Below, in pieces: positions 28,030-38,668 of a stretch of 38,668 bases of DNA (positions are counted from its first letter, which is position 1; each line of letters begins with the position of its first letter). The notes under the pieces are model-generated. The model was not told where the DNA came from. It did no database searches and worked only from the letters and a program-made list of their open reading frames with translations. The stretch is from Mycobacterium sp. (GTDB lineage: Bacteria; Actinomycetota; Actinomycetes; Mycobacteriales; Mycobacteriaceae). The stretch lies in the NCBI GenBank assembly GCA_018883075.1, contig VEQU01000012.1, positions 1-38,668 of the forward strand, given 5' to 3'. A program made the position numbers and the translations under genes.

Positions 28030-28785
28030 ATGACCGAACGAATTCTCGCCGAGGGCGCGATCGAGGTCGGCCACCACACCACGGCCACCTGGCTCGGCAT
28101 GACCGTGAACACCGACACCATCTACGCCACAGCGGTGGCCGCCGCCATCACCCTGGCGCTGGCCTTCTTCCTGCGCGCCAAGGTCACCTCGACCGGGGTG
28201 CCCAGCGGGGTGCAGCTGTTCTGGGAGGCCATCACCACCCAGATGCGCGGCCAGATCGAGTCGGCCATCGGCATGAAGATCGCGCCGTTCGTGCTCCCAC
28301 TGGCGGTCACACTCTTCGTGTTCATCCTGGTCGCCAACTGGATAGCGGTACTGCCGGTGCAGTACGGCACCGCAGAGGGCGGAACCCACGAACTGCTCAA
28401 ACCGCCCGCGTCCGATATCAACTTCGTGCTGGCGCTCGCCCTGTTCGTGTTCCTCTGCTACCACGCCGCGGGCATCTGGCGCCGCGGCCTGATCGGCCAC
28501 CCGGTCAAGCTACTCAAGGGCCACGTCGCCTTCCTCGCTCCGATCAACCTGGTCGAGGAGATCGCCAAGCCGATCTCGCTGTCTCTGCGACTCTTCGGCA
28601 ACATCTTCGCCGGCGGCATCATGGTGGCGCTCATCGCGCTGTTCCCGCCCTACATCATGTGGGCGCCCAACGCGATCTGGAAGACCTTCGACCTGTTCGT
28701 CGGCCTGATCCAGGCGTTCATCTTCTCGCTGCTGACGATTCTGTACTTCAGCCAGTCGATGGAACTGGATGAGGAGCACCACTAG
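28030..28785 (+). CDS. atpB: ATP synthase F0 subunit a
   Basis: Membrane stator subunit with the proton half-channels; 251 residues. The conserved helix carrying the essential arginine is present ([16 protein letters not shown]), as is the C-terminal helix ending in [15 protein letters not shown] 28030 matches the M. tuberculosis start (MTE) and lies nine bases behind AAGGA (28016-28020); ATG 28024 overlapping the previous stop is an alternative. Confidence 0.96.
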   Translation: MTERILAEGAIEVGHHTTATWLGMTVNTDTIYATAVAAAITLALAFFLRAKVTSTGVPSGVQLFWEAITTQMRGQIESAIGMKIAPFVLPLAVTLFVFILVANWIAVLPVQYGTAEGGTHELLKPPASDINFVLALALFVFLCYHAAGIWRRGLIGHPVKLLKGHVAFLAPINLVEEIAKPISLSLRLFGNIFAGGIMVALIALFPPYIMWAPNAIWKTFDLFVGLIQAFIFSLLTILYFSQSMELDEEHH

Positions 28786-28822
28786 ACCACCGAGCGAGTT
28801 CGGTCCGGAACCACCCACTCAC

Positions 28823-28841
28823 CTGGTAGCAGACCTACCAG
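28823..28841 (+). promoter_or_regulatory. hairpin in the atpB-atpE gap
   Basis: CTGGTAG (28823-28829) pairs with CTACCAG (28835-28841) around CAGAC, six bases before the strong ribosome site AAGGAGG (28847-28853) of atpE. The 76-bp gap is the longest in the atp operon. The c subunit is needed in many more copies than the others, so an element raising atpE translation or stabilising its message would make sense. Confidence 0.4.
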
Positions 28842-28858
28842 CAACCAAGGAGGAATAA

Positions 28859-29113
<255 letters not shown>

Positions 29114-29119
29114 CCCGCG

Positions 29120-29653
29120 ATGGGCTCTGCAGCAGGGGAGGCCGGCGTCGTCGTACTGGCGGCTGGGGAGGGCGGCGGTACCCAGAACTTCCTCATCCCC
29201 AACGGCACCTTCTTCTTCGTGCTGGCCATCTTCCTGATCGTTCTCGGCGTGATCGGCAAGTTCGTCGTGCCGCCTATCCAGAAGGTGCTCGGTGAGCGCG
29301 AGCGGATGGTGGCCAAGACCGCCGAGGACAACCGCCGCGCCGCCGAGCAGGAGGCTGCGGCCGAGGCCGACTACACCGGGGAACTGGCGGCCGGGCGCGC
29401 CGAGGCGGCCGCCATCCGGGACGAGGCCAGGACACAGGGCCGGGCGGTCATCGACGAGAAGCGTGCGCGTGCATCCGAAGAAGTGGCCGGCACCGTCGCG
29501 GAGGCAAATGAGGAACTGAAGGTCGCCAGCGACGCCATCTCCGGCGACCTGCGGGCCTCGGTCGAGACGCTGTCGGCGACGCTGGCCAGCCGGGTGCTCG
29601 GCGTGGACGTGTCCTCTTCCTCGGTGACCACCTCGGCGACGACGGGACGGTAA
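29120..29653 (+). CDS. atpF: ATP synthase F0 subunit b
   Basis: 177-residue peripheral-stalk subunit. A short N-terminal segment precedes one membrane helix (about 28-48, [18 protein letters not shown]), followed by a long charged, Ala/Glu/Arg-rich helix. It is one of two b-type chains here; the other is fused to delta in the next gene. It starts six bases after the atpE stop. Confidence 0.94.
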   Translation: MGSAAGEAGVVVLAAGEGGGTQNFLIPNGTFFFVLAIFLIVLGVIGKFVVPPIQKVLGERERMVAKTAEDNRRAAEQEAAAEADYTGELAAGRAEAAAIRDEARTQGRAVIDEKRARASEEVAGTVAEANEELKVASDAISGDLRASVETLSATLASRVLGVDVSSSSVTTSATTGR

Positions 29654-29661
29654 GGCAGCCA

Positions 29662-30996
29662 ATGTCAACCTTTATCGGACAGCTCATCGGCTTCGCGGTG
29701 ATCGTCATGATCATCACTAAGTTCGTGGTGCCTCCGGTGCGCAAGCTGATGGCCGACCAGAAGGAGGCCGTCCGTACCCAGCTCGCGGAGAGCGCCAAGG
29801 CCACCGAACGGTTGGCCGCGGCTGATCAGCACCACGCGAAGCGCGTCGAGGCTGGCCGCGCCGACGCCCGCCATGTGGTCGAGGAGGCCCGCTCCGACTC
29901 GGTGCGCATCGCCGAGCAGCTGCGCGCCCAGGCCGACGTCGAGGCTGAGCGGATCAAAGCCCAGGGTGGCCAGCAGGTGTCGTTGCTCCGCTCCCAGCTG
30001 GTTCGCCAGATGCGTGGCGACCTCGGCAGCGAGGCGGTGCGGCGCGCCGCGCAGCTCGTCCGCTCCCACGTGTCCGACCCGCAGGCGCAGTCGGCGACCG
30101 TGGACCGCTTCCTCGATGAGCTGGAGGCGATGGCGCCGGCGGCATTCGCCCCCGAGGTCGGATCCTCAGGCATGCGTTCGGCGAGCCGTGATGCGCTGAC
30201 CGCTCTGGTCGAGCGGTTCAACTCGCTGGCCTCGTCTCTGTCGGCCGATGAGCTGTCCGCCCTGGCCGCGGAGTTGACGGCGGTGGACAAGCTGCTGCTT
30301 CGCGAACCCACCCTGGCTCGTCACCTGGCTGAGGCCACCGACGAGACGGCGGCGAAGAAGCAGATGCTCTCCCGGCTGTTCGGCTCCCAGATCGGTGCCA
30401 ACACCCTCGGGGTGCTCGACACCGCTGTCGGCGTGCGCTGGTCCAAGACCGAGGATCTCGTCGGCGCTCTCGAGCATGTGGCCCGGCTCGCGCTGCTGGT
30501 GCGCGCGGAGCGGGAGAACCAGGCCGAGGAGGTGGCCGAGCAGCTGTTCCGGTTGGGCCGGATCCTGAACACCGAGCCGAGACTGACAGCGCTGCTGGGT
30601 GACTACGCGCAGCCCGCCGGCAAGCGGGTCGCGCTGCTGAACTCCGTGCTCGGCGGTGCCGGTCGGGTCAACGCCACCGCCGGCGCGCTGCTGGCGCAGA
30701 CGGTCGAACTGCTGCGCGGCGAGCGGGCCGACGACGCGGTCACCGACCTGGCCGAGTTGGCCATCGCGCACCGCGGCGAGGTCGTCGCCGAGGTCGGGGC
30801 GGCAGCGGAGTTGAGCGACGCCCAGCGCCGCCGCCTGACCGATGTGCTCAGCCGGATATACCACCACCCGGTATCGGTTCAGCTCAATGTCGACCCCGAA
30901 TTGCTGGGCGGTCTTTCGGTGGCCGTCGGCGACGAGGTGATCGACGGCACGCTGTCCTCCCGGCTGGCGGCGGCGGAGACCAAGCTTCCCGACTAA
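29662..30996 (+). CDS. atpFH: ATP synthase b-delta fusion subunit
   Basis: 444 residues joining a b'-like chain to the delta subunit, the mycobacterial arrangement. Residues about 4-24 form the membrane anchor ([20 protein letters not shown]), then a charged stalk helix to about 160, then an OSCP/delta domain (about 270-444) with the family segment [22 protein letters not shown] near the end. The protein links the membrane to the top of F1. It starts eight bases after atpF. Single-subunit names (atpH) are also used. Confidence 0.94.
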   Translation: MSTFIGQLIGFAVIVMIITKFVVPPVRKLMADQKEAVRTQLAESAKATERLAAADQHHAKRVEAGRADARHVVEEARSDSVRIAEQLRAQADVEAERIKAQGGQQVSLLRSQLVRQMRGDLGSEAVRRAAQLVRSHVSDPQAQSATVDRFLDELEAMAPAAFAPEVGSSGMRSASRDALTALVERFNSLASSLSADELSALAAELTAVDKLLLREPTLARHLAEATDETAAKKQMLSRLFGSQIGANTLGVLDTAVGVRWSKTEDLVGALEHVARLALLVRAERENQAEEVAEQLFRLGRILNTEPRLTALLGDYAQPAGKRVALLNSVLGGAGRVNATAGALLAQTVELLRGERADDAVTDLAELAIAHRGEVVAEVGAAAELSDAQRRRLTDVLSRIYHHPVSVQLNVDPELLGGLSVAVGDEVIDGTLSSRLAAAETKLPD

Positions 30997-31048
30997 CAGC
31001 CGACCCAAGACCCGAGAACCACTGAGATAAAGAGGAAGACGAAAAGCC

Positions 31049-32695
31049 ATGGCAGAGTTGACAATCTCCGCTGACGACATCGAAGGCGCCATCGCGAGCT
31101 ACGTCTCGAGCTTCGAGGCCGACACGGGTCGCGAGGAGATCGGTATCGTCGTCGACGCGGGTGACGGCATCGCTCACGTCGAGGGGCTGCCCTCGGTGAT
31201 GACCCAGGAACTGCTGGAGTTCCCCGGCGGTGTTCTCGGCGTGGCGCTCAACCTCGACGAGCACAGCATCGGCGCGGTCATCCTCGGCGACTTCGAGAAG
31301 ATCGAGCAGGGCCAGCAGGTCAAGCGCACCGGCGAGGTGCTCTCCGTTCCGGTGGGTGACGCCTTCCTCGGTCGTGTCGTCAACCCGCTCGGTCAGCCCA
31401 TCGACGGCCGCGGCGATATCGCCGCTTCCGCGCGACGTGCGCTCGAGTTGCAGGCGCCCTCGGTGGTCCAGCGGCAGAGCGTCAGCGAGCCGCTGCAGAC
31501 CGGCATCAAGGCCATCGACGCGATGACCCCCATCGGCCGCGGTCAGCGTCAGCTGATCATCGGCGACCGCAAGACCGGCAAGACCGCCGTCTGCGTCGAC
31601 ACGATCCTCAACCAGAAGCAGAACTGGGCGACCGGCGACCCCAAGAAGCAGGTTCGCTGCGTCTACGTCGCGGTCGGCCAGAAGGGCACCACCATCGCCA
31701 GCGTGCGCCGCGCGCTGGAGGAGGGCGGCGCTATGGAGTACACCACCATCGTCGCCGCTCCGGCCTCCGACGCCGCCGGCTTCAAATGGCTTGCGCCCTA
31801 CACCGGTTCGGCGATCGCGCAGGAGTGGATGTATGACGGCAAGCATGTGCTGATCGTTTTCGACGACCTCACCAAGCAGGCTGAGGCCTATCGTGCGATC
31901 TCGCTGCTGCTGCGCCGCCCGCCGGGCCGCGAGGCCTACCCCGGTGACGTGTTCTATCTGCACTCCCGGCTGCTGGAGCGCTGCGCGAAGCTCTCCGATG
32001 AGCTCGGCGGCGGCTCGATGACGGGCCTGCCGATCATCGAGACCAAGGCCAACGACATCTCGGCGTACATCCCCACCAACGTCATCTCGATCACCGACGG
32101 CCAGTGCTTTCTGGAGACCGACCTGTTCAACCAGGGCGTTCGTCCGGCCATCAACGTCGGTGTGTCGGTGTCCCGCGTCGGTGGCGCCGCCCAGATCAAG
32201 GCCATGAAGGAGGTCGCGGGAAGTCTGCGGCTGGACTTGTCCCAGTACCGCGAGCTCGAGGCCTTCGCGGCCTTTGCCTCCGACCTCGACGAGACCTCCA
32301 AGGCCCAACTCGAGCGCGGCGCCCGGCTCGTGGAACTGCTCAAGCAGCCGCAGTACACCCCGATGTCGGTGGAGGACCAGGTGGTCGCGATCTTTCTCGG
32401 CACCAAGGGCCACCTGGACTCCGTCCCGGTCGCCGACGTCAGCCGCTTCGAGTCGGAGTTCATCGAGCATCTCAAGGCGTCGAAGTCGCCGGTGCTCAGC
32501 GATATCCGCGACTCCCAGAAGCTGACCGAAGAGACCGAGGCGAAGCTCGAGAGCACCATCGCCGATTTCAAGAAGGGCTTCGCGACATCCGACGGCAGTT
32601 CGGTGGTTCCCGACGCCCACGTGGCCGCCATGGACGAGGCCGACGTGGAGAAGGAAGCCGTTCAGGTCCGCAAGCCCGCACCGAAGAAGAGGTAG
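31049..32695 (+). CDS. atpA: ATP synthase F1 subunit alpha
   Basis: 548 residues. N-terminal barrel, nucleotide-binding domain with Walker A GDRKTGKT (172-179), and the alpha signature region [20 protein letters not shown]. Beyond the usual bacterial end there is the mycobacterial C-terminal extension (about 514-548, ending [11 protein letters not shown]), reported to suppress ATP hydrolysis. ATG 31049 follows AGAGGAAG. It is 52 bases downstream of the b-delta gene. Confidence 0.97.
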   Translation: MAELTISADDIEGAIASYVSSFEADTGREEIGIVVDAGDGIAHVEGLPSVMTQELLEFPGGVLGVALNLDEHSIGAVILGDFEKIEQGQQVKRTGEVLSVPVGDAFLGRVVNPLGQPIDGRGDIAASARRALELQAPSVVQRQSVSEPLQTGIKAIDAMTPIGRGQRQLIIGDRKTGKTAVCVDTILNQKQNWATGDPKKQVRCVYVAVGQKGTTIASVRRALEEGGAMEYTTIVAAPASDAAGFKWLAPYTGSAIAQEWMYDGKHVLIVFDDLTKQAEAYRAISLLLRRPPGREAYPGDVFYLHSRLLERCAKLSDELGGGSMTGLPIIETKANDISAYIPTNVISITDGQCFLETDLFNQGVRPAINVGVSVSRVGGAAQIKAMKEVAGSLRLDLSQYRELEAFAAFASDLDETSKAQLERGARLVELLKQPQYTPMSVEDQVVAIFLGTKGHLDSVPVADVSRFESEFIEHLKASKSPVLSDIRDSQKLTEETEAKLESTIADFKKGFATSDGSSVVPDAHVAAMDEADVEKEAVQVRKPAPKKR

Positions 32696-32705
32696 AAGAC
32701 CCCAG

Positions 32706-35082
<2,377 letters not shown>

Positions 35083-35094
35083 GCAGGCACCGAC

Positions 35095-35460
35095 ATGGCC
35101 GAACTTGACGTCGCAATCGTCGCCGTCGAACGCAAGATCTGGTCGGGCAAGGCGACCTTCCTGTTCACCCGAACCACATCCGGGGAGATCGGCATCCTGC
35201 CCAACCACATCCCGCTCGTCGCGCAACTGGTCGACGACGCGATGGTGCGGGTGGAGCGCGAAGGCGAGGATGATCTGCGCATCGCCGTCGACGGCGGCTA
35301 TCTGTCGGTGACCGAGGCCGGCGTGACGGTTCTGGCGGAGTCCGCGGAGTTCGAATCCGAGATCGACGCCGACGCGGCCAAAGCCGACGCGGCCTCGGAC
35401 GATCCGCAGACGGCGGCGCGCGGCAGGGCGCGTCTTCGCGCGCTGGGGCAGCTCGACTAG
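35095..35460 (+). CDS. atpC: ATP synthase F1 subunit epsilon
   Basis: 121 residues: beta-sandwich domain with the [22 protein letters not shown] segment (here [18 protein letters not shown]) and a short C-terminal helical part. The mycobacterial protein is shorter at the C-terminus than the E. coli one, in keeping with hydrolysis being held back by other subunits. It lies 12 bases after atpD and ends the synthase genes. Confidence 0.95.
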   Translation: MAELDVAIVAVERKIWSGKATFLFTRTTSGEIGILPNHIPLVAQLVDDAMVRVEREGEDDLRIAVDGGYLSVTEAGVTVLAESAEFESEIDADAAKADAASDDPQTAARGRARLRALGQLD

Positions 35461-35479
35461 CGGGCCTCGACCACACGAG

Positions 35480-35935
35480 ATGAGCGCGTCAATCATCGTC
35501 AGGGACGCGCTGTTCATTGTTCTACTGGTGGTTCTATCCGTCGCGGTGCTGGTACTCGGTTACCGGCTGTGGAAGATGCGTCAGGGCGGGACGGCGGCGA
35601 TCCTGCGCGATGTACCTGCTGACGGCGGGCACGGCTGGCGCCACGGCGTGATCCGCTACCGCGATGAGGAGGCGAACTTCTACCGCCTGTCGAGTGTGCG
35701 GCTGTGGCCGGACCGCCGGCTGAACCGGCGCGGGCTGGAGATCCTCGGGCGCCGTGCGCCGCGCGGAGACGAGTTCGACATCATGACCGAGCAGACCGTC
35801 ATCCTCGAGATCAGCGACTCCGGCGGCGAGAGCGGGCGCAGCTACGAACTCGCCCTTGATCGGGGTGCGTTGACGGCATTCCTGTCCTGGGTCGAGTCGC
35901 GACCGTCTCCGCGGGCGCGCCGCCGGACCGTCTAG
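35480..35935 (+). CDS. DUF2550 membrane-anchored protein
   Basis: 151 residues with one N-terminal membrane helix (about 8-28, ALFIVLLVVLSVAVLVLGY) and a soluble PH-like domain with basic patches (LWPDRRLNRRGLEILGRR) and an Arg-rich end. It corresponds to M. tuberculosis Rv1312, conserved after atpC in mycobacteria and of unknown function. It starts 19 bases after atpC and is probably the last gene of the atp operon. Its stop codon shares the bases CTAG with the stop of the convergent gene. Confidence 0.88.
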   Translation: MSASIIVRDALFIVLLVVLSVAVLVLGYRLWKMRQGGTAAILRDVPADGGHGWRHGVIRYRDEEANFYRLSSVRLWPDRRLNRRGLEILGRRAPRGDEFDIMTEQTVILEISDSGGESGRSYELALDRGALTAFLSWVESRPSPRARRRTV

Positions 35936-36528
35936 CGATTCTTCTTCGGGCGCTTGGTGTCCGCGCCGCCCGGCTTCCACAGGACGTCGCCGTCGGGATT
36001 GGCCACCCGGCACAGAATGAAAAGCAGGTCCGAGAGCCGGTTGAGATAGCGGGCCGGCAGCACGCTGATGCTGTCGGGGTAGGCCTTTACCGCGATCCAT
36101 GCCGAGCGCTCTGCGCGGCGTGCCACCGTCCGCGCCACGTGCAACAGCGCCGAGAGCGCGGTCCCGCCGGGCAGGATGAACGAGTTCAGCGCGGGCAGAT
36201 TCTCGTTGTAGTGGTCGCACCACGCCTCGAGGCGTTCGATGTATGCCTCGGTGATCCGCAGCGGCGGGTACTCCGGGTTCTCGACCACCGGGGTGGACAG
36301 GTCCGCACCCGCGTCGAAGAGGTCGTTCTGGATCTGGGTGAGTACCGCGCGCAGGTCGTCATCGGGCCCGCCCACCGCCACCGCGACGCCGATTGCGGCG
36401 TTGGCCTCGTCGCAGTCCGCGTAGGCGATCAGCCGCGGGTCGCTCTTGGGCACCCGGGAGAAATCGCTCAGCCCCGACGTTCCGTCATCGCCGGTGCGGG
36501 TATAGATGCGGGTCAGATGGACACCCAT
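35932..36528 (-). CDS. cob(I)alamin adenosyltransferase, PduO type
   Basis: 198 residues, minus strand. Transfers the adenosyl group of ATP to cob(I)alamin to make coenzyme B12. Family motifs: [13 protein letters not shown] near the start (ATP loop), [37 protein letters not shown] and the [15 protein letters not shown] helix. It matches M. tuberculosis Rv1314c in place. The ATG complementary to 36526-36528 gives [14 protein letters not shown]; the open frame further upstream overlaps murA and is rejected. It is divergent from murA with under 45 bp between starts. No room for a cobalamin riboswitch upstream. In M. tuberculosis an IS element (Rv1313c) separates it from Rv1312; here the two stops overlap. 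Confidence 0.92.
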   Translation of the reverse strand: MGVHLTRIYTRTGDDGTSGLSDFSRVPKSDPRLIAYADCDEANAAIGVAVAVGGPDDDLRAVLTQIQNDLFDAGADLSTPVVENPEYPPLRITEAYIERLEAWCDHYNENLPALNSFILPGGTALSALLHVARTVARRAERSAWIAVKAYPDSISVLPARYLNRLSDLLFILCRVANPDGDVLWKPGGADTKRPKKNR

Positions 36529-36558
36529 GAGTAGCACGGTACGCCCCGCCGCTGGCAC

Positions 36559-36564
36559 TAAACT
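36559..36564 (+). promoter_or_regulatory. -10 hexamer of murA
   Basis: TAAACT fits TANNNT and ends seven bases before G36572. Transcription would begin at the GTG start of murA, making a leaderless message. The ATG at 36566 would then lie outside the transcript. Confidence 0.5.
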
Positions 36565-36571
36565 AATGGCC

Positions 36572-37825
36572 GTGGGCGAGCGTTTCGTGGTGACCGGGGG
36601 TAACCGGTTATCGGGCGAGGTCGCCGTCACCGGTGCCAAGAACAGCGTCCTGAAGCTGATGGCCGCCAGCCTGCTGACCGAGGGCACCACGACGATCACC
36701 AACTGCCCGGACATCCTCGACGTTCCTCTGATGGCCGAGGTGCTGCGGGGCCTGGGCGCCAACGTCGAGCTCGATGGGGCGACGGTTCGAATCACCTCGC
36801 CCGACGAACCCAAGTACGACGCCGACTTCGCCGCCGTCCGTCAGTTCCGCGCGTCGGTGTGCGTGCTCGGCCCGCTCGTCGGCCGCTGCAAGCGCGCCCG
36901 GGTGGCTTTGCCCGGTGGCGATGCGATCGGGTCGCGGCCGCTCGACATGCATCAGTCCGGTCTGCGGCAGCTCGGCGCGCAGTGCTCCATCGAACACGGC
37001 TGCGTGGTCGCCTCGGCCGATCATCTGCGCGGCGCGGAGATCCAGCTGGAGTTTCCATCGGTGGGCGCCACCGAGAACATTCTGATGGCCGCCGTCGTGG
37101 CCGAGGGCGTCACCACGATCCACAACGCCGCGCGGGAGCCGGACGTGGTCGACCTGTGCGACATGCTCAATCAGATGGGTGCGCAGATCGCTGGTGCGGG
37201 TACCTCGACGCTGACCATCACCGGCGTGCCCAAGCTGCATGCGACCGAGCACCGGGTGATCGGCGACCGGATCGTCGCGGCCACCTGGGGGATAGCCGCC
37301 GCGATGACCCGGGGTGACATCGCGGTGAGCGGGGTCGATCCGGCGCATCTGCAGCTGGTGCTGCACAAGCTGCACGACGTCGGTGCCACGGTGACCCAGC
37401 ACGATGACGGCTTCAGGGTGGTCCAGTACGAGCGGCCCAAGGCGGTGAACGTGGCGACGCTGCCGTTCCCCGGGTTCCCCACCGATCTGCAGCCGATGGC
37501 GATCGCCCTGGCGTCCATCGCCGATGGCACCTCGATGATCACCGAGAACGTCTTCGAGGCGAGGTTCCGGTTCGTCGAGGAGATGATCCGGCTGGGCGCC
37601 GACGCCCGGACCGACGGCCATCACGCCGTGGTGCGGGGGATTCCCCAGCTGTCCAGCGCTCCGGTGTGGTCCTCGGACATCCGGGCCGGCGCGGGTTTGG
37701 TGCTGGCCGGCCTGGTGGCCGACGGCGAGACCGAGGTCCACGACGTCTTCCACATCGACCGGGGCTATCCCCTGTTCGTGGAGAACCTGGTCAGTCTCGG
37801 CGCGGAAATAGAGCGGGTACACTAG
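36572..37825 (+). CDS. murA: UDP-N-acetylglucosamine 1-carboxyvinyltransferase
   Basis: First committed enzyme of peptidoglycan synthesis: adds enolpyruvate from PEP to UDP-GlcNAc. 417 residues with two EPSP-synthase-like domains; [13 protein letters not shown] near the start carries the conserved Lys and Asn. The active-site loop reads [13 protein letters not shown]: Asp117 replaces the cysteine attacked by fosfomycin, as in M. tuberculosis, so this enzyme should be resistant. GTG 36572 is chosen because the protein then begins [10 protein letters not shown] in register with other mycobacterial MurA (placing the Asp at 117) and coincides with the predicted transcription start; ATG 36566 would add two residues and has no ribosome site. 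Confidence 0.95.
   Translation: MGERFVVTGGNRLSGEVAVTGAKNSVLKLMAASLLTEGTTTITNCPDILDVPLMAEVLRGLGANVELDGATVRITSPDEPKYDADFAAVRQFRASVCVLGPLVGRCKRARVALPGGDAIGSRPLDMHQSGLRQLGAQCSIEHGCVVASADHLRGAEIQLEFPSVGATENILMAAVVAEGVTTIHNAAREPDVVDLCDMLNQMGAQIAGAGTSTLTITGVPKLHATEHRVIGDRIVAATWGIAAAMTRGDIAVSGVDPAHLQLVLHKLHDVGATVTQHDDGFRVVQYERPKAVNVATLPFPGFPTDLQPMAIALASIADGTSMITENVFEARFRFVEEMIRLGADARTDGHHAVVRGIPQLSSAPVWSSDIRAGAGLVLAGLVADGETEVHDVFHIDRGYPLFVENLVSLGAEIERVH
37818..37823 (+). promoter_or_regulatory. candidate upstream rRNA promoter -10 (P1-like)
   Basis: TACACT overlaps the last codons of murA and runs into its stop. It matches TANNNT well, but no -35 resembling TTGACA is visible at 17-18 bases. Mycobacterial rRNA operons behind murA usually have at least one promoter upstream of the conserved proximal one. 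Confidence 0.35.
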
Positions 37826-37874
37826 GCGTTACGACGACGTGCTCCGGAACCGCTGAGCGGGCTCGGAAGCCAAG

Positions 37875-37904
37875 TTGATCACACGTATGACCATGAAGTA
37901 CGCT
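37875..37904 (+). promoter_or_regulatory. rRNA promoter (PCL1-type)
   Basis: TTGATC (37875-37880), 18 bases, then TACGCT (37899-37904) followed by GGCGGGGTTGCCC. The same order of elements (TTGACT, 18 bases, TAGACT, then GGCAGGGTTGCCC) marks the conserved promoter just before the leader of mycobacterial rrn operons, as I recall it. Confidence 0.75.
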
Positions 37905-38073
37905 GGCGGGGTTGCCCTTCTTGCGGGCTTCAAGCGGGTGTGTTGTTTGAGAACTCAATAGTGTGTTTGGTGGTTTTTGTTTGTTGTTTGTTTGTGGTTG
38001 TGTCTGGCTCCCCCGGGTTGGGCATGACTGTTGTGCCAGTTTTTTCTGGTGTTTTGGTCAGATTGTCTGAATG
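37905..38073 (+). promoter_or_regulatory. rRNA leader with boxA-type antitermination region
   Basis: The transcribed leader before 16S. It has the conserved GGGTTGCCC...GCGGGC start and TTGTTTGAGAACTCAATAG (37943-37961), the boxA-type segment of mycobacterial rRNA leaders, followed by a T/G-rich part (37963-38075) expected to pair with the 16S 3' flank for RNase III processing. The AT-richness differs sharply from the surroundings, as usual for these leaders. Small open frames here are not genes. Confidence 0.75.

Positions 38074-38668
<595 letters not shown>

Noticed and set aside
35932..35935. Insertion sequence between the DUF2550 gene and the adenosyltransferase, as in M. tuberculosis
   Set aside because: The two stop codons share CTAG here; there is no room for an element.
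36529..36571. Cobalamin riboswitch before the adenosyltransferase
   Set aside because: Only about 40 bp lie between the divergent starts, too short for a cobalamin aptamer.

Overview
The window comes from a GC-rich actinobacterium and almost certainly from a rapidly growing Mycobacterium (Mycolicibacterium). The gene order from the beta-carbonic anhydrase through cysDNC, argS-lysA-hom-thrC-thrB-rho, rpmE-prfA-prmC-tsaC-wecA, the atp operon and murA to the 16S rRNA gene is the one I know from M. tuberculosis (Rv1284 to Rv1315 and rrs). The 16S 5' part carries the short helix 18 and the helix 10 sequence typical of rapid growers. All family assignments are from memory of protein families, not from a search.

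Layout. (1) 146-4275: carbonic anhydrase, then sulfate activation and its clean-up: CysD, the fused CysN/C and a CysQ-type phosphatase. (2) 4509-8744: an accessory block of three exported, alanine-rich proteins that I cannot assign to a described function. Each has a similar promoter with two CTCAGG-like half-sites 11 bp apart. This block is the most likely home of something undescribed. (3) 8788-12038: an Rrf2-type regulator, then three coupled genes for flavin or F420 enzymes (luciferase-like oxidoreductase, lactate 2-monooxygenase-like enzyme, pyridoxamine-phosphate-oxidase-like protein). (4) 12066-18660: a minus-strand tRNA-Arg(CCG), then a tightly overlapping operon argS-lysA-hom-thrC-thrB for arginyl-tRNA charging and the aspartate-family amino acids. 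(5) 18661-22856: rho with a long leader, a tiny DUF2256 zinc-ribbon gene, a mycothiol-dependent-isomerase-like protein and an acyl-CoA-synthetase-like ligase. (6) 22857-27425: a 398-bp gap with a strong palindrome, then rpmE, prfA, prmC, tsaC and wecA. (7) 27530-35935: atpI-like gene, atpB-E-F-FH-A-G-D-C and a DUF2550 membrane protein. (8) 35932-37825: cobalamin adenosyltransferase on the minus strand, divergent from murA. (9) 37826-38668: rRNA promoter and leader and the first ~595 nt of 16S rRNA, cut by the window end.

Nearly every gene is on the plus strand and many start codons overlap the previous stop (GTGA, ATGA, TGATG), so translation is coupled through long stretches. Several genes preceded by their own -10 hexamer (rrf2, the luciferase-like gene, argS, murA) appear to be leaderless or nearly so. 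No insertion sequence, CRISPR array or prophage was seen.
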